From the NCBI RefSeq assembly GCF_003590095.1, contig NC_039489.1, positions 4,836,001 through 4,900,000 of the forward strand: a DNA stretch of 64,000 nt, written 5' to 3'. This document shows positions 33,741 to 47,355 of this stretch, piece after piece; within the stretch, counting starts at the first letter, position 1, and each line of letters begins with the position of its first letter. Source of the stretch: Trichoplusia ni (Eukaryota > Arthropoda > Insecta > Lepidoptera > Noctuidae). The translations under genes and the position numbers were made by a program. The notes under the pieces are model-generated. The model did no database searches and was not told the DNA's origin. It saw only the letters and a list, made by a program, of their open reading frames with translations.

Positions 33741-34979
33741 CTAAATATTTCACAGATCCCTAACAAACTACTTCTGATAGACAATCAGATGTTTAAGAAC
33801 TATTCGTATATAACCCATTGAGTTCTACACGTGTAGTACAGTTACACTTAACCCTAACGGCCCTGTTCGAGCCATTAACTCTTTACCTCTGTGACACGGA
33901 TCTTGGAACTCGGGTCTTACTGGAAGTACCAACAATTTGTAATTTAATAGAAAATTCAGGAACTGTCTAAAATCGTGATTGTAACAAGATTTTTCTATTT
34001 ACAGCTTTTCTTATTATTTAATACGCAACCGGTCGTAATTCTTCAGAATTAACGCCGTAAACGTGCGACGAATTGAAGATTAATTTATACCTAATTATCC
34101 TCATTTCCAATGTAATTTCAGGGGCTTTCAATTGTCACCGTATGATACGACACTGTATCTCAATCGGTTGTGTTCAATCGTTAAGAAATACAACCTGCCA
34201 CTGATCCACCAGATAATCAATGTGATCAACAAGCAGACAATTAAAATACTTTAAAATCCAACCAAGTCCAAAATAATGGGGAACAATCTGGATTGACATC
34301 AACAGAATTATGAAATAATTAAAAGTATCAGACTGAGATATCTTTCGACGACGCCAAAATAATAAATGACACCGAAAATACAATTGCCTCAGAAATACCT
34401 TAAATGTTTTAGTATGAGATAATAGCTGTCAACCATTTAATTTGTGAATTGAGCGCCATGATTTATTCATTACGGTGTACCAAGGGAATCAAAGATGAAC
34501 TTTATATAAATTGACTTTAACAGGAAGATATAGCTGTGGGACTTAAATTATTTAAAGGTAAACGATGGGTCGGAATTGATAAATTGAGTTTTGTGGAACA
34601 AGTAAGCTTGGGGATAAAAATAGCAACATCTTTGAGAATTGGAAAAACGTCCTCACGCCTCACAAGGCGAAAATGATGTAGAGAAAAAAAATACAAGCAA
34701 TGAGTGACGATAGAAATGACAAAAGTGCTTCTAAACTTGGGATTACCACAAGTCATCTTTATATTACAAATGAAAATATTTATTAAAATTAAATTAGCCA
34801 TTGAAAAGAATTAGACATTGAAAATAATCATACTGACACTTTTCTTGGTTTTTTCCGAATACGCAAAGGTCTACTAAAAAATACCAAACTTTGACCTACT
34901 ACTACTACTTTGGCCAACCTACTCGGCCTTTAAGGCAATCTACCCATTTTTTACGTTTATTGTCGAAATCCTCTTGGAT

Positions 34980-35075
34980 GCCCATTTTTTCGGGGGATAA
35001 GAGCGGGTTGTGCCAGACTAAACCTGCACCGCCATGCAACGTCTTCCGTATTCCGTATAAGGCAATACATCCCTA
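34980..35075 (+). repeat. dispersed repeat related to 30955-31100
   Basis: gataagagcgggttgtgcca, aacctgcaccgccatgcaac and aaggcaatacatccctac share motifs with the copy at 30955. Confidence 0.45.
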
Positions 35076-35483
35076 CCTACTAACTAATTTTGCACTTCAA
35101 CTATTCCACATTTCATTTATTACCACTGGGTGAATATTATTTCTTGATTTCACATCCAGTTCAAACAGTATCTTCGTGGGATCCTCAGCTATCTCCCTCA
35201 TTACTACAGTCTATAATCAAGCCCCGACCGGGCAGTCTCGAATCTCTTAATTCCTATTTCTCAGTGCTTCTTGCTGCAAAGAGTTTTAATCTCAGATTAA
35301 TTCTTTTATTAGTTCCAAGTTCTTAGATTTACTTTTTATATCTTTTTAAGTGCTTCGTTACATTCGTTTCTACATAGTTCTAGAACAAATAGAGATTAGT
35401 ATTTAATTGTGATAACGAGTTGGAATGTTGGATTTGTCGGGTTTTTTGCTCGTTTGTCTTTTTACGATTTCTATTCTATTAAT

Positions 35484-35690
35484 ATTATGAACGTGATAGT
35501 TTATCTGTATGGATGTTTGTTCCTCTTTCACCCAAAAACACTGAACGGATTTAGACGAAACTTGGTACACAGATAGTTTATAACCAGGGTTAACACAAAT
35601 ATGATAGTTTATATCCCGATTTTATGTGCCCGTGGAAACATTTTGATTTGTATCGGGTGGGCACTCGGGCAACATCTAATTTCTTGATGC
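35484..35690 (+). repeat. dispersed repeat fragment
   Basis: aatattatgaacgtgatagt, ctgaacggatttagacgaaa, cttggtacacagatagttta and the lower part atcgggtgggcactcgggca mark this copy. Confidence 0.62.
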
Positions 35691-37270
35691 TTTGCGAATA
35701 GTTAGTAGGTTTAGGGGATGATTAAAAGTCAAGAACAAAAACCTAATGGTACAAAATCTTTTAAACTACTGGACCAATAACAATAACAATAACCAATGAC
35801 CAGGAAAACAGTGGCATCACATTTAATTATCTAATGTGCGAAACGTTTATGACCGCAAAAACGGTGACAAAACGATTTTTGATAGTGAATAATCTTTCTC
35901 GTTGCATTTAAACAACTATCAATGCGGTTTTATACAGATGCTTGTTTGTCTTAAACCTGTTACTAATACAAATTCAATTCGTTGTAACAATTTGAGCCCG
36001 TAAAAGTCCATAGTCATAAATAATTTTGTCGTTACATTCATCCTCAACATTAAAACCTTTTACCAAAACACCTTCCTAAAAACATATCCGAAGCCCAAAC
36101 AAATTCCGGTTTCAGTTAAAATTAACCACAGCTTAGTTGATTATTTGACTAATTAACCACGGCCCAGTTCAGGTAACTCTGAACTTACTCGAACAGTGGT
36201 TTGTACTAAATTCTAATGTGAATTGTTGAACGCCGGCTTTATTCGTAATGTTCGCGTGATATTCCCAAGGTTCATTTTATTGTACGGGTGCAGTTTTATG
36301 GGCAGAATAGGTGACGGTGTTTTGCATTTACTATAGTATTTTTATGGCTTTTTTTATTGCTTTTAAGTTTTTGATGAGTGATGGTTTTTGGTATTGGTTT
36401 GAGTAATAAAATAAGATGCATTACATACTGAAAACTATGATGGAGTTTTTTCGTCAAACAAAAGAGGAATATGTTTGAAAGTAACCATAACATACTTACC
36501 TATATTAACCTTACTTAAGATCTTATATGCATGTATAACTTTTAATTCTGTATGTTTGAGCAATTACGAATTCTTATTTGCTGCATCTGTAGCTGATTTT
36601 GTTTAAACGAAATTATTTTAGCCATAGACGCTAATTAATTTTCGATATGGTCTAAAATAATTTTACTTCTAAATCCACTTGTAAGGAAGTTATTTTTTTT
36701 CCAGACTTTACTTTTTGTCTATTTAAGAATCACATCTTGAGCAATATCAGAAACTAAGAGCATCATTCCAGAAGTTAATTTTTAATAGTTTTTTTTCCAT
36801 CCAGATTAGTCTTTGTCGATTAAAGAATTACATCTTAAACTACATCTGAAAATAGACCAACTATTCCAAAAGAAACCAAGGAGTTATCAACCTGACTACT
36901 GGTCACCTAGCCTACTTGATTAATAAATCATTGAGGTGTGGAATCCCATTCGATAGTACCCTTTCCCGCTTCTCTGACTGTCAATGGGATCCTAAGAGTA
37001 TCTTAGATCAATTACCTTTCTATTGTGTGGAGTAATGTGGGTTGGTTTCAATTGAATCCAAGATTGTGATCTATTTGAATGGTGGTAAAAGTGTTTTGGA
37101 GACCATGGAAAAGTTTAGAACTAATTCATAGACGTGAAGTGCATTGGGTGCGCCAAAATAAAGTATTTTTGCAGTAAAAAAAGTTCAGTTTTGTTTTTGT
37201 CACATTTTTTATTAGGTTGGTAACTTCTCCTAAAGTTCTTTTGAAACAGACTTTCAGTCTTACCGGATTT

Positions 37271-37323
37271 ATCCTAACAATTTAAATGGCATACATGTAG
37301 TATGCCATTTAAATTGTTAGGAT
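37271..37323. repeat. perfect palindrome, 24-bp arms, 5-bp loop
   Basis: The arm atcctaacaatttaaatggc atac is followed by atgta and the exact reverse complement. No neighbouring repeat explains it. Confidence 0.9.
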
Positions 37324-40284
37324 ACACGTCACACGTCTTCGGGCCGTTTTAGCGATTTTCGATACTTTTACCGAAAGTTGAAGACTCAGTTTTAATATTT
37401 CATCCAAAGCGTCAATGCAATAAAAAGCATTCAGATTGAACCAGCCGTTTATGAAGAGTTCAGTGGCAAACACATGTAGCTACAGGTGCATTACATCTAT
37501 ACATATAATAAAATTGTAGAAAAGTGAAAACTGTACATTGAATATTTTTAAAAAAGAATAATTGCAGGGTGGTCTACGAACGATTCCGATGCCGAAAAGA
37601 TGATTTTTAGAATTTTTGTCTGTTTGTCTGTTTGTCTGTATGTATGTCCGGAAAGATCTCGGAAAGTACTGAATAGATTTGATTCAAATTTTCAGAGAAT
37701 ATCAACAAAGGGTCCGGTCAACATACTTTTTACTTATTATCTCGCTTTTCGTTACAGAGGGTGAGCAGGAGCCTTTTATATCTATAAACAAATATCAAAC
37801 TATCTCATAAACTACTGAATATATTTCGTTCAAATTTTGCATGAACCTTATCGTACACATGATACAACAAATATACAAAAACCATAACGCTACTCTGTAG
37901 GGGGCATGAGCAGTAAAGTTTTAAATATTTGGACTCACCCGTAACATCGTTTAATACAATTATGAGGTGTATTTTCACCCCATTGAGTAGTAGGCAGCAC
38001 GGTCATCAATTTACACAAAAAACATCACGCTATTTACCTTAAGACTTTTGGCAGAGCAAAAATAGGATTTTTCAAAAATAAATCAATTTCAAAAAAATTG
38101 TCATTTTATTCTCTTTCAAGTCTGATATAGGCCTACTGCGACTATTTCACAAGTAAAATAAAAGAAAAATAAACTATTGCGTTTTTTTCATGCAATTGTT
38201 ACCGTAATCGGTACATTCTTGGAAGAAAGGAACTTAAATTATTTTTATTTTTATTGATGTACTAAAAAGACTCAAGTTCAAATGTGCAATGCCGTAATAT
38301 GATTTTGTATTTATTTACGATAGGAGTATATGCCTATGTTTTTAGCTCGGTAATGTTGGCGATGCTACTTCAAGATCAAAACATTCGTAGTGACACTCAA
38401 CCCAAAGTTGCATGTAGTTCACATTGATCTCATCTATAATTATGCGTAACAAAAAATTACTGAACGATACAGTTAATTATTACCTTGGTTCATCTGTAAC
38501 AACTAGCAACATTTATTTTTCTTAAATTTGCAACATTACATAGGCCAAAAGTATTTCGGATAAAAAAACTTGCAAACTTTAAAAAAGAAAACTTTAGTAA
38601 CTGCATAATAGGTATGCAATGTGAAAGATCTATAAGACCAAAGCTATCAATGAATAGACATTATGTATCTATTGATAGAATAATGTCTACTGATACCTGG
38701 GATTTTTCAATATTTTAACGATTTGATCGGTCTACATCCGCCATTACAGAGACCGCACACGTGGTCCTTCCAAAAAATCCTTTGGCAATTTGTTGTAATC
38801 TCTATTTATTTAAAATTTTCTTCTTTCGTAGCCTGGTAAAAACAGGGGAAGGAACGAGACTGAATGAGTTTCTGAGATCCCAAAGCTAAGCCGACGAGGA
38901 TTGGGAACATATTTTTGGAAATTTCCCCAATAAGGCTGATAATAGCGTGTAGCTATCAGCACTTACATCCGTCATACAATGTCTGGAAAATTCATTTTGG
39001 CTGTCGGTATCGACAGCGTAACCTCATAACCAACCTCATGTAGTCTTTATTTAAGTTCCATTTATGCAGTAGGGATGACGGTATTTTACTTCAATGATCG
39101 TCAGGTAGGTTAACGAATAAAATACGTAATTTTTCTTTGTAAATTGGTACATTCAATTGAACTCATGCGCATGAAGTCACTTTTATGTTTATATTTTGCT
39201 TTGTCGTAACATCACAAATTACACATATCCTATACTTCAGATTTTTGTCATTGTCAATTTAAAAAAAAGGGGTGTCTGATAGTTTTTTTTATTATCACGC
39301 TATTTATTTATCAGCAATTTAAAGGCAAATCATGATCAAAACACCAGGGGACCAAGATAACACGTTTACCAACTTTTTGTGAGGAAGATCAGTTTTAATA
39401 TTAAGAGGACAATCAAACACAACGTGTTTCAAGAAACCGTTTATCTGGGCGCAATTTTGCAAAATCTTATATCTTATGATACTATGTAAAATCCACAGTT
39501 ACCGAGCCCGACTCTCACTTCACCAGCTCCGTCCACAAAAATAATTTTACATCTTCTTTATATCGTCAGAAAACATAGTGTGTGAAAATAACAACTGTCT
39601 GGCTATCTCTGTTCCTGAGAAACAGCCAGGTGACAGACAGACGAACGGGGCCTCAGTAATATGGTTCTGGTTTACCTCTTTGGTTACAGTACAATAATAA
39701 TTTTATGATACCTCATAATCACTGTCATAATCCGTTAAGCAATTTCAGGTGTAGGCCGTCCCAAGAACAGACGTGCTCGAAAATCATAACCCACCCAATT
39801 AGTAAATGGAAAATTTCGAAAGTAAAACATTTTTAGCAGCAGTGCTAAGACTGAGTTATACCTTCTGTTATTTTTTCCTACTTGCATCCCTTCCTATTTT
39901 TAAACGGCTCGATTTGTCAAACATGTGTCTAAAGGAACACTTGCACATAATTCACCTTTTAATTAAAATAGGTCAATTCGTTCGGAAGCTATGATGTCAC
40001 AGACAGACAGGCAGGCAGATATGTCAAAGTTATAAACCCCTCTTTTTGGGATTAAATAAGAAAAAGTCATTAAACCAGCTGTGAAATATTTGACACCAGG
40101 ATAGTATCGTAAACGATGAAATGTGTTTGATTCAAACATTTGATAGTCTTTGGGCCGCTCAAGATTCCTAATAATTTAGAAATAAAAAAGCAAGTTTAAA
40201 ATGTAAAAAAAAGTGTTTCATTTTCAATATTGCATTATATTTTTGCGATGATTGTTATTATTAAACTTCATACTTTTTCACATC

Positions 40285-40325
40285 TTGAAAATCACGCAGA
40301 CAAAGTCGCGGGCAACAGCTAGTAC
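40285..40325 (+). repeat. end fragment of the dispersed repeat
   Basis: cacgcagacaaagtcgcggg caacagctagt is the 3' end signature of this family. Confidence 0.55.
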
Positions 40326-41575
40326 AAAGATAATATCAAACATAATTTGAAGGTTAAATTCAGCAAACGAATGGAACTTGTTTCTATCTTAATTGGTAAT
40401 ATAATATAGATAGGTAGATAGAATCTTCTTTATTGCACATCCTATAATTACCGGATACGATAAAAATAATTACTTAAATGGTGCCACAAAAGGCGGTCTT
40501 ATTGCTAAAAGCGATCTTTATAGCCTACTAACCAGCCAAAGTTCACCAAAATAATCAAAGTTGTCACCTAATAAGCCACCTTTATAAAACAGCTCGACGC
40601 TTCGCCAAGTGCCAACACTTTCAACTAACGTACCTTGTTCAAGACCAATGGTTTGGAAATCTTTAAAGAAATTTCACAGCTCGTCTCTCCCTAGTTTTGA
40701 GTCGCCAGATTTTCTTACAACGAATCCGTCCATCCGTTTGATTCTCGCTCGAAAGATCTATGAAAATAGTCCCTTTCATTTTGAATAGTTTTGCCTGAGC
40801 TCGACACTGGATTGTATTTGTGGTGTAAGTGTATTAGTTGAAGTGGACCAGTGTGCTTTCACATGAAATGGTTTTCTGGTTTGGTTGGTTCAGAGTTCAT
40901 TAGGTAGTGTATAAAACTATGGATTAGGAGAGATTTTTCAAAGTTCAAAAGGAGTCTTTACTCGATTCTATTTTTAAGTTAGGAATTTCAATGAGGTGCT
41001 GATAATAACGAATGTTTGTTTATCTGATTGTGGTGTTTTAGCTTTTGAACGGAAATACTGATTTCGATGCGGTTTTTGCTTGAAAGCAAGTTACTTTGCG
41101 GTGATGTTTTGACTTAGCTTAATTAATTTCGAATTTAACCATTTATAATAAAGATAAAGAGATAAATAAAGGGAGCGGTGATAAATACTTAAATATTATT
41201 GTCAATAGTTTTGAAAAAATTATACTTCTAAATAAGCAGGCTTATACTCAAAGGAATTAAATGATCTTCTAATCCTATCTATTATTACCTTCAATAATAC
41301 ATTTTCTAAAGAAGTTTGTTATTTATTTTAAATGTTATTCTCCGGCTTATTTCGTATTCTGCCATCGTTTTTCAAACATTAATATTTTGATACAGGCAAG
41401 TCTGTGTTTTGTAAATGAATACTTTATGAAGTCTAATTAGCTAGATTTAAGTTGATTTTAATTAGTAACGAGATATTTCTTTTGCGGTTAATTAAAATAT
41501 TTTGAGCGATGTATAAATAGCGTAGGATGGGATGGGACTAAGATAAATTTGTGTATTGTTTTTTTTCTTTTCTAC

Positions 41576-41665
41576 TGTTTGAAATAGGCCTCATTCTATA
41601 CAGGGAAGGTTTGAGTATTGATCACGGCGTAATCTTACAGGCTTATTACAGATTTCAAAGTTTTT
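41576..41665 (+). repeat. dispersed repeat (gatcaccacgcttgctcc type), fragment
   Basis: atacagggaaggtttgagta ttgatcacggcgtaat is a diverged copy of the segment at 44845. Confidence 0.5.
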
Positions 41666-41681
41666 GGCAAAATGCCTGAAC

Positions 41682-41957
41682 TGTATTATTATATTTTTAT
41701 AATAACTATCGTGAGACTGATTCATTATTAAATGATTTAACGGTTTACTCACGCGTATTTATCGGGGTAGCCCGACTAGTTTCGGACCCAACCGGAGTCC
41801 TTAATCATGAGCAGACGCGGCGGGACAACAGTTCGACTCGCGATCCCGCCGCGTCTGCTCATGATTAAGGACTCCGGTTGGGTCCGAAACTAGTCGGGCT
41901 ACCCCGATAAATACGCGTGAGTAAACCGTTAAATCATTTAATAATGTATTATTATAT
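41682..41957 (-). mobile_element. palindromic retroposon-like element, copy B, with 13-bp target duplication
   Basis: The same element as copy A in the opposite orientation (41695-41944, 250 bp), with identical ends. It is flanked by the perfect 13-bp direct repeat TGTATTATTATAT (41682-41694 and 41945-41957). The arms are nearly complete and would fold into a hairpin of more than 100 bp. Confidence 0.87.
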
Positions 41958-42574
41958 ACCTAGAATACTTCTTTAATTAACACTGTAATTCTTTGTTGTC
42001 TTTAAATAAGCCTAATTCGGGTGGTCCCTATGTTTGATTTCGTACGTCTTGCTCGTATATGATAATGTTTTAGTCTAGATTAAATCAACTCCTATGATGA
42101 TTATTATTAAGATATTTTTTACTGTTTTTACAAATAAGCCATTTGTACTATGTTTTTAAATTATTTCTTCATTAAGTACTTTCTCGTATCCAAGCAAAAG
42201 ATTTTCTGTACTAAGGAAAATAGATTCTCCAAGGACACTAGCGTTACACATGTCGGCCGTACAGAGGTCTAACAAATAATTTTACTTGTTGTTTATTTTA
42301 TTTCACTCTGGGTCAACAGGTTGTCCCCGAGAGATCTCATTATGCCGTATTTACGTAGAAAATACTGGAACTACTAAAATATGTATAAACTTGGATATGT
42401 GATATTATTAATGTGAAAGGTTGTTTGTGGATGTTTCGTTTTGAAAGGATTTGATACGTTTATAGTTCTGTTAAAGATAATGTAACACTTAAGAGGTTTT
42501 ACAAGAATGTATTGTAAAAGATTTCATTATTATTTTTAGAATAACTACTCCAGCTTGCATGTTTTTAATCTATG

Positions 42575-42750
42575 TATTGCGGGGTTCGCATCACATTCGA
42601 GTCACATGCACCAAGACAGCCAAACTTAAAAGAAGGACAAGCATTCTTGGGTCATACAAACACTTTTCCTACGTGGGGATGAGACCAGCGACACGTCGCG
42701 CCGAGTGGGTTAGGGGTGGTGACCTATCGGTTATCCTTGCAGTCAATTTT
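42575..42750 (-). mobile_element. tRNA-derived SINE, type 2
   Basis: It shows gagtcacatgcaccaagaca, tacgtggggatgagacc (B-box complement) and gtgacctatcggttatcc (A-box side). Confidence 0.75.
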
Positions 42751-43100
42751 ATTTAAACAATTTTAGATTGACGACCGCTTTTTCTACCTCCACAAAACAC
42801 TATTATTTATCAAAGTGTACTTCAGGACTGCTGGCTTAGTAAGTTACTTACTTAACTTATACTGCACTTCTTAAACAGTTGCACTGAGTAAGCGTGACGG
42901 CCTTTGTAACTAACACAAGCGTTTCACTTCTATACCTGCAGTAGTCTTAGTTAAACACCCTGTAGGACCGTGTTCTTGGAGTACCCCGTATTTTTTACAC
43001 CGTACAGAAATATACAAAATTGTACAAAATGCTTGCTTTATATCAGTTTCTGTCGAAACTTTAACCTTAAGTACATATGTTTACACGCCATATTTTCAAA

Positions 43101-43491
43101 TATACACGGTGATTTCTTTTTGTCGTCTTACAAAAGCAGCCCAGTTCATGTATCCGACGTAAAATACCCCTAGGCACGATTTTTTTTTTATCATCAACTA
43201 AGATAATAAGTACGAACAAAATTAAACAAGAGAAATTTGAAATATACTCTTAAAAATGATAAAAACGCTGCCGCCCGCGCCCCTCACCATTGTTACAAGG
43301 CTCGGACCGCGCTCGCAACAGAGCTGTGTTTCTAAAAAACTACGAATTGCATCATAATATTGAATAAAAATTGCATTTTTTTTTTTCAAATCTCATAAAT
43401 ATCTATTTTTTTATCATGAACGTGTTCTAGTAGTCATTGGATACATGAACTGGGCTGCTTTTGTAAGACGACTAAAAAATCACGGTGTATA
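43101..43491. mobile_element. terminal-inverted-repeat element (MITE-like), 391 bp
   Basis: The ends are inverted repeats of about 52 bp: tatacacggtgattt on the left and its complement with one mismatch on the right. Inside them a 34-bp block (gtcgtcttacaaaagcagcc onward, ending gtatcc) is identical apart from orientation. TA flanks on both sides could be a TA target duplication. The GC-richer centre has no meaningful ORF, so the element is non-autonomous. Confidence 0.82.
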
Positions 43492-44844
43492 TTTTTTTCA
43501 ATCAATCTTTTAAAAGATATCAATCCGCGTTTGAATATATCCAACTCAATGTGCGTTGAACTCAGTAGACCAACCAGTCAGAGATAGACAGACCAGTAGA
43601 AAAATATGACAACTGACTGTCCAGCAACGAAAAGCAGTAAGGGTAATCTGATCGTCCTACAGTTGTCAGCATTATAATGATTTAACATACGACAGCTAAA
43701 CTAATGTTACGACGATAAACTGCCGTAGTAAAGCCTCGGGGTTTAGCTAGTTTCACATAAACCGTCAATCAACAGATTTCCACAAATCAAATTACAGTTA
43801 CAACGTTATAAACCATGGAACAGAAAAGTGAAAGGAAATGGTTGACAGGTACCGCGTGCGTGGTACTATTAGGAGGTAGTGATCTATGTAAGCATTAATG
43901 AATTTGACGGGTTTAAGAGCTTAATTTTCGCTGCATCTTCATTGGTTGATGATAAAATCAAAGGATTGTTCTTAATATTAATTTGAGGATGGACAAATCA
44001 GCGTAAAGATTGCGTTGTAAAACGCTCTGATTCATCCATTGATTTGGGATTTGGGATTAATTCAACACGTAGATTTAAAAAAGAACATTTCAATTTCCTT
44101 CAAGCGATTTTAGTGAAAAATAATTGTTTGCAGTATTTTTTGCTCCAGCAGAAACATAAAAAAACAAATTTACTCTCTAGCTATGTCAGTTATTGTCTAT
44201 CGGACGGACAAGACAGCCTTAGCAATAGACTTATTTTACTACGGAACCGTAACAATTATTAAGTTTGGTAACATTCATTCATTCTAAGTACAGTCAGAAC
44301 CTAACAAAAACACATTTTTTGAAGGTGTATTACGTCATTAAAATACCAGAAACTATAACAACAATTAAACATACCCTAGTTAAAATACAGCAGCGTAGGG
44401 GCACTTCTCCAATAGCTTATGATCTATGTTATACTGCCTAGGTTCCAGATCTGAGTAAATACGTATGTTAGACATAACGCATTATCGTATGTAATAGAGG
44501 CCATTAAAATAGGACGGTATCTAGATATTTGTAGTAAATTACATTATCATGGAACATTGAGACCGTCGTATGTAGTTAGGGTGTGTTTATATTGAGGTTA
44601 CTACTTTTCAACAACTAAAAAAAAATGAGTTTGAAAAAAAAGGTTTGAAAAAAAAATAGATATAGAAGGTAAAGTAATTTGCTTATCGGAAATATTCTTT
44701 TTCCGATTAAAAAAAAAAGTGTATTGAAAATTGCAAACGTGCCAACTGCCATGGCTCAAGTTTAAACACCTGAAACTCAAGATGCAGCTTCTAGAACGAC
44801 TTCTCGTGAATAACGTTTATACCAATGTTAAAATCTACCAGCCA

Positions 44845-44945
44845 ATGTGCCGGTAACAGGCCTTTTTCCGTATAAGGATGGTTAGAGCATTGATCACCAC
44901 GCTTGCTCCCTGCGGGCTGGTGATTAATATTTTCAATTCTGAACT
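44845..44945 (+). repeat. dispersed repeat (gatcaccacgcttgctcc type)
   Basis: ggtaacaggcctttttccgt, gagcattgatcaccacgctt and gctccctgcgggctggtgat show the least decayed version here. Confidence 0.6.
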
Positions 44946-45234
44946 CCTCAACCCAACCCAATAAAAATACTAATTGTATTAACAAAGGTCAAAAACTTTG
45001 AAACTTGCCTGCATTTGGATCGAACTTAAACCTCATGCATTCAAATCCACATTACACATCATAGAATTACGACACCTCTGTGAACAAATCAACATTTTTT
45101 TTAATTAAACATATTTTTTTTTAAGTTTGGTTTATTAAATAGATTCAAACTGTATCTAGACACATTTCTTTTTTTTTCACATGTATTTATATGTAGTAAA
45201 ACATAAATTTCTCCCACCATTATGTTCTCGCCCT

Positions 45235-45350
45235 AACTTAGTTAGTGCGCACGTCCTCCCTAATGACGTCACGTCCGCCCCGGACATTTACCGACCGAAA
45301 CTTATGAACGATGATCTCCCTTGATGGGACAGTCAAAATTTAGTGCGGAG
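45235..45350. promoter_or_regulatory. GC-richer block with a perfect CRE palindrome
   Basis: It contains TGACGTCA (45264-45271) in a stretch rich in CpG (gcgcacgtcc, cgtccgccccgg) within AT-rich DNA. It may be a regulatory element; no gene start is visible next to it. Confidence 0.25.
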
Positions 45351-45614
45351 TTTATTTGAAAAATTCCTACCTTTTGTAGATTTCATTATGTCTGGTTTTT
45401 TGTTGCTGGTTTTAGTAATTTTGATTCTTGGACAGATTTTTATGCCCTAATAGTTGATTCATTTTACAAATTTTGCAATTATAAACCTTGAATTATTTGA
45501 AAGTATTCATAAAAAAAATATATATATATTTTTACCGAAGGAAGCATACAAATTTAAATTTTATGAACATAGCTGTTCATAAAATCGTTAAAAAACGTTT
45601 AATTTAATCCCAGT

Positions 45615-45715
45615 TAAAAACTATCGGTGTACCAAGTTTCGTCTAAATCCGTTCAGTGGTTTTAATTGAAAGAAAAACTAACAAGTATACATACATATAA
45701 AGTAGGCTTTACATA
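45615..45715 (-). repeat. dispersed repeat fragment
   Basis: ggtgtaccaagtttcgtcta and atccgttcagtggtttt are the complement of the family start. Confidence 0.6.
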
Positions 45716-46789
45716 AATTGTATTATCTATACTCGATATATCCTTATGTTATTAACGTAACTAACCACTAAGATAAAGCGGTACTCCTCAGACTTAGAGC
45801 ACACGATACAACAATATAATTTAATTCTCATACATCCCAGACTCCCAATATCGTCTACGTCTTTAAGGGGAACTTCTTCCATACTATTATTATGAAAAAT
45901 CAGTATTTCTTTTATTGATAACAAAAATAACATTTTGAAAAAATTGCACCAAACGCCATTATTGTAAAATTTTAAAAAGGGTCTGTAAACGGCATACCTA
46001 CATAAATTAAAAAATATATATATTTTGTTTTTTGATTTGACTGTTCACAGTTTTAAACCCCATAACTTTTATATGTTTCTACTGATCAAACAACTAACTC
46101 AACATATCTCAGAATATTAGTATTTACCTTTTATACTAGACAAATTAAATTAAAATCACAGAATCCGTTCAAGAGCAATGATGCCATAGACAGTCAATCA
46201 CGTCCAACGTAAAGCAACCTTTTTTCGTCGGGGTTTAAAAGACAATTTCGCACTCGGATTTGTAAGCAAACGGTGCAGGTTGGGCTTTAAGTAACCAATA
46301 ACGCCTCGTTTAATTAACAATATCAAAATTGCTATAATAATTCGGATAAAAAGTTCAATGAACGTTGTCACTTTAAATAATAGAATTTTATTTCAACTCC
46401 GTCCACAAGTATTGTCCTTAAATACAGAGCACTTGTCTTTTATATTGGACGTGAGTGCATTCTACTATTTAAACGTAAAAGGCTTCACAATAACGTCCTT
46501 CATACATGCGGTAGTAAAAGTATCTCACACCGCAAGATTTTAAATTGACTTTAAGCTTGAAATTGAATACACATACTTTCACAGTTAAATACAGACAGAT
46601 ATCGTAAGAGACTAAAATTGACAGATATTAGTAACAAGTGGCCTTGTGTATAAATAGCATTATAGGTCGTTTTAAACTGATTCTTAAAGTACTTTATCAG
46701 ATTATTAACTAAGATGTGGTATTTCAAGTCTGAAATGTTTTGAAAAGTATTTTGTTTTAAAAATGTAAGGTTAAGGCTTTTTTTAAACA

Positions 46790-46990
46790 TCTCCCGTGTT
46801 TGGCAATCCTCCTCCCATCTTTGTGTTGTCGGGGAATATTACCAACATTCAAGTCACATGCCAAAAGATATTCAAACTCAGAACTGGCAATAGTGGATCA
46901 CATAAATATGCTTGTCCTATGCGAGGGTCAAACCCGTGGCACGTCGCGAACGGTGTGTTCGGCTTCGTGACCACTCGGTTATCAGTACTA
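46790..46990 (-). mobile_element. tRNA-derived SINE, type 2
   Basis: It shows ctcccgtg at its end, caagtcacatgccaaaag, gcgagggtcaaacccgtgg and cgtgaccactcggttatc. Confidence 0.75.
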
Positions 46991-47303
46991 TCGAAAGAAA
47001 TAATTCCTCTTTTTTATTTAATGTTTAGCATAAATGAAAATAATCGAAGTTTATATGAAGACTAAAAAATATGAGAGGTATAATACAATATTGCAATACT
47101 GAAACTAAAAATGCAATTTTCAATTTTATTTCAATATCAATAAATATCAATTTCGTATCGCTTATAGAGACGTCTGACTTCATTATGGTTTATTGCTTGA
47201 TATTACGAAAATTCTTATTCAAAACTATAGTATGAAGTTTTAGTTTGTATTCAATATATTGCAGTACCTGTACCATGACATCCCATTGTAGGCACATAAT
47301 GTC

Positions 47304-47355
47304 GCAAAAGCGGGATGGCGCTACGCGGAATGTAGAGCACTATCTTGCTCCCACA
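47304..47355 (+). repeat. short hairpin family, copy 4
   Basis: gcaaaagcgggatggcgctac pairs imperfectly with gtagagcactatcttgctccca; the tail aatgacgatagtttta is shared with other copies. Confidence 0.6.

Larger units (their letters stand above)
33021..43100. other. non-coding, repeat-bearing region
   Basis: No exon with family similarity or paired splice sites was found. The region holds the dispersed repeats, the perfect palindrome and palindromic element copy B listed separately. Confidence 0.55.

Noticed and set aside
46796..47065. Open frame of 89 codons
   Set aside because: It runs through a minus-strand type-2 SINE and AT-rich flank; the same SINE gives similar open frames at 3275-3553 and 42559-42756.
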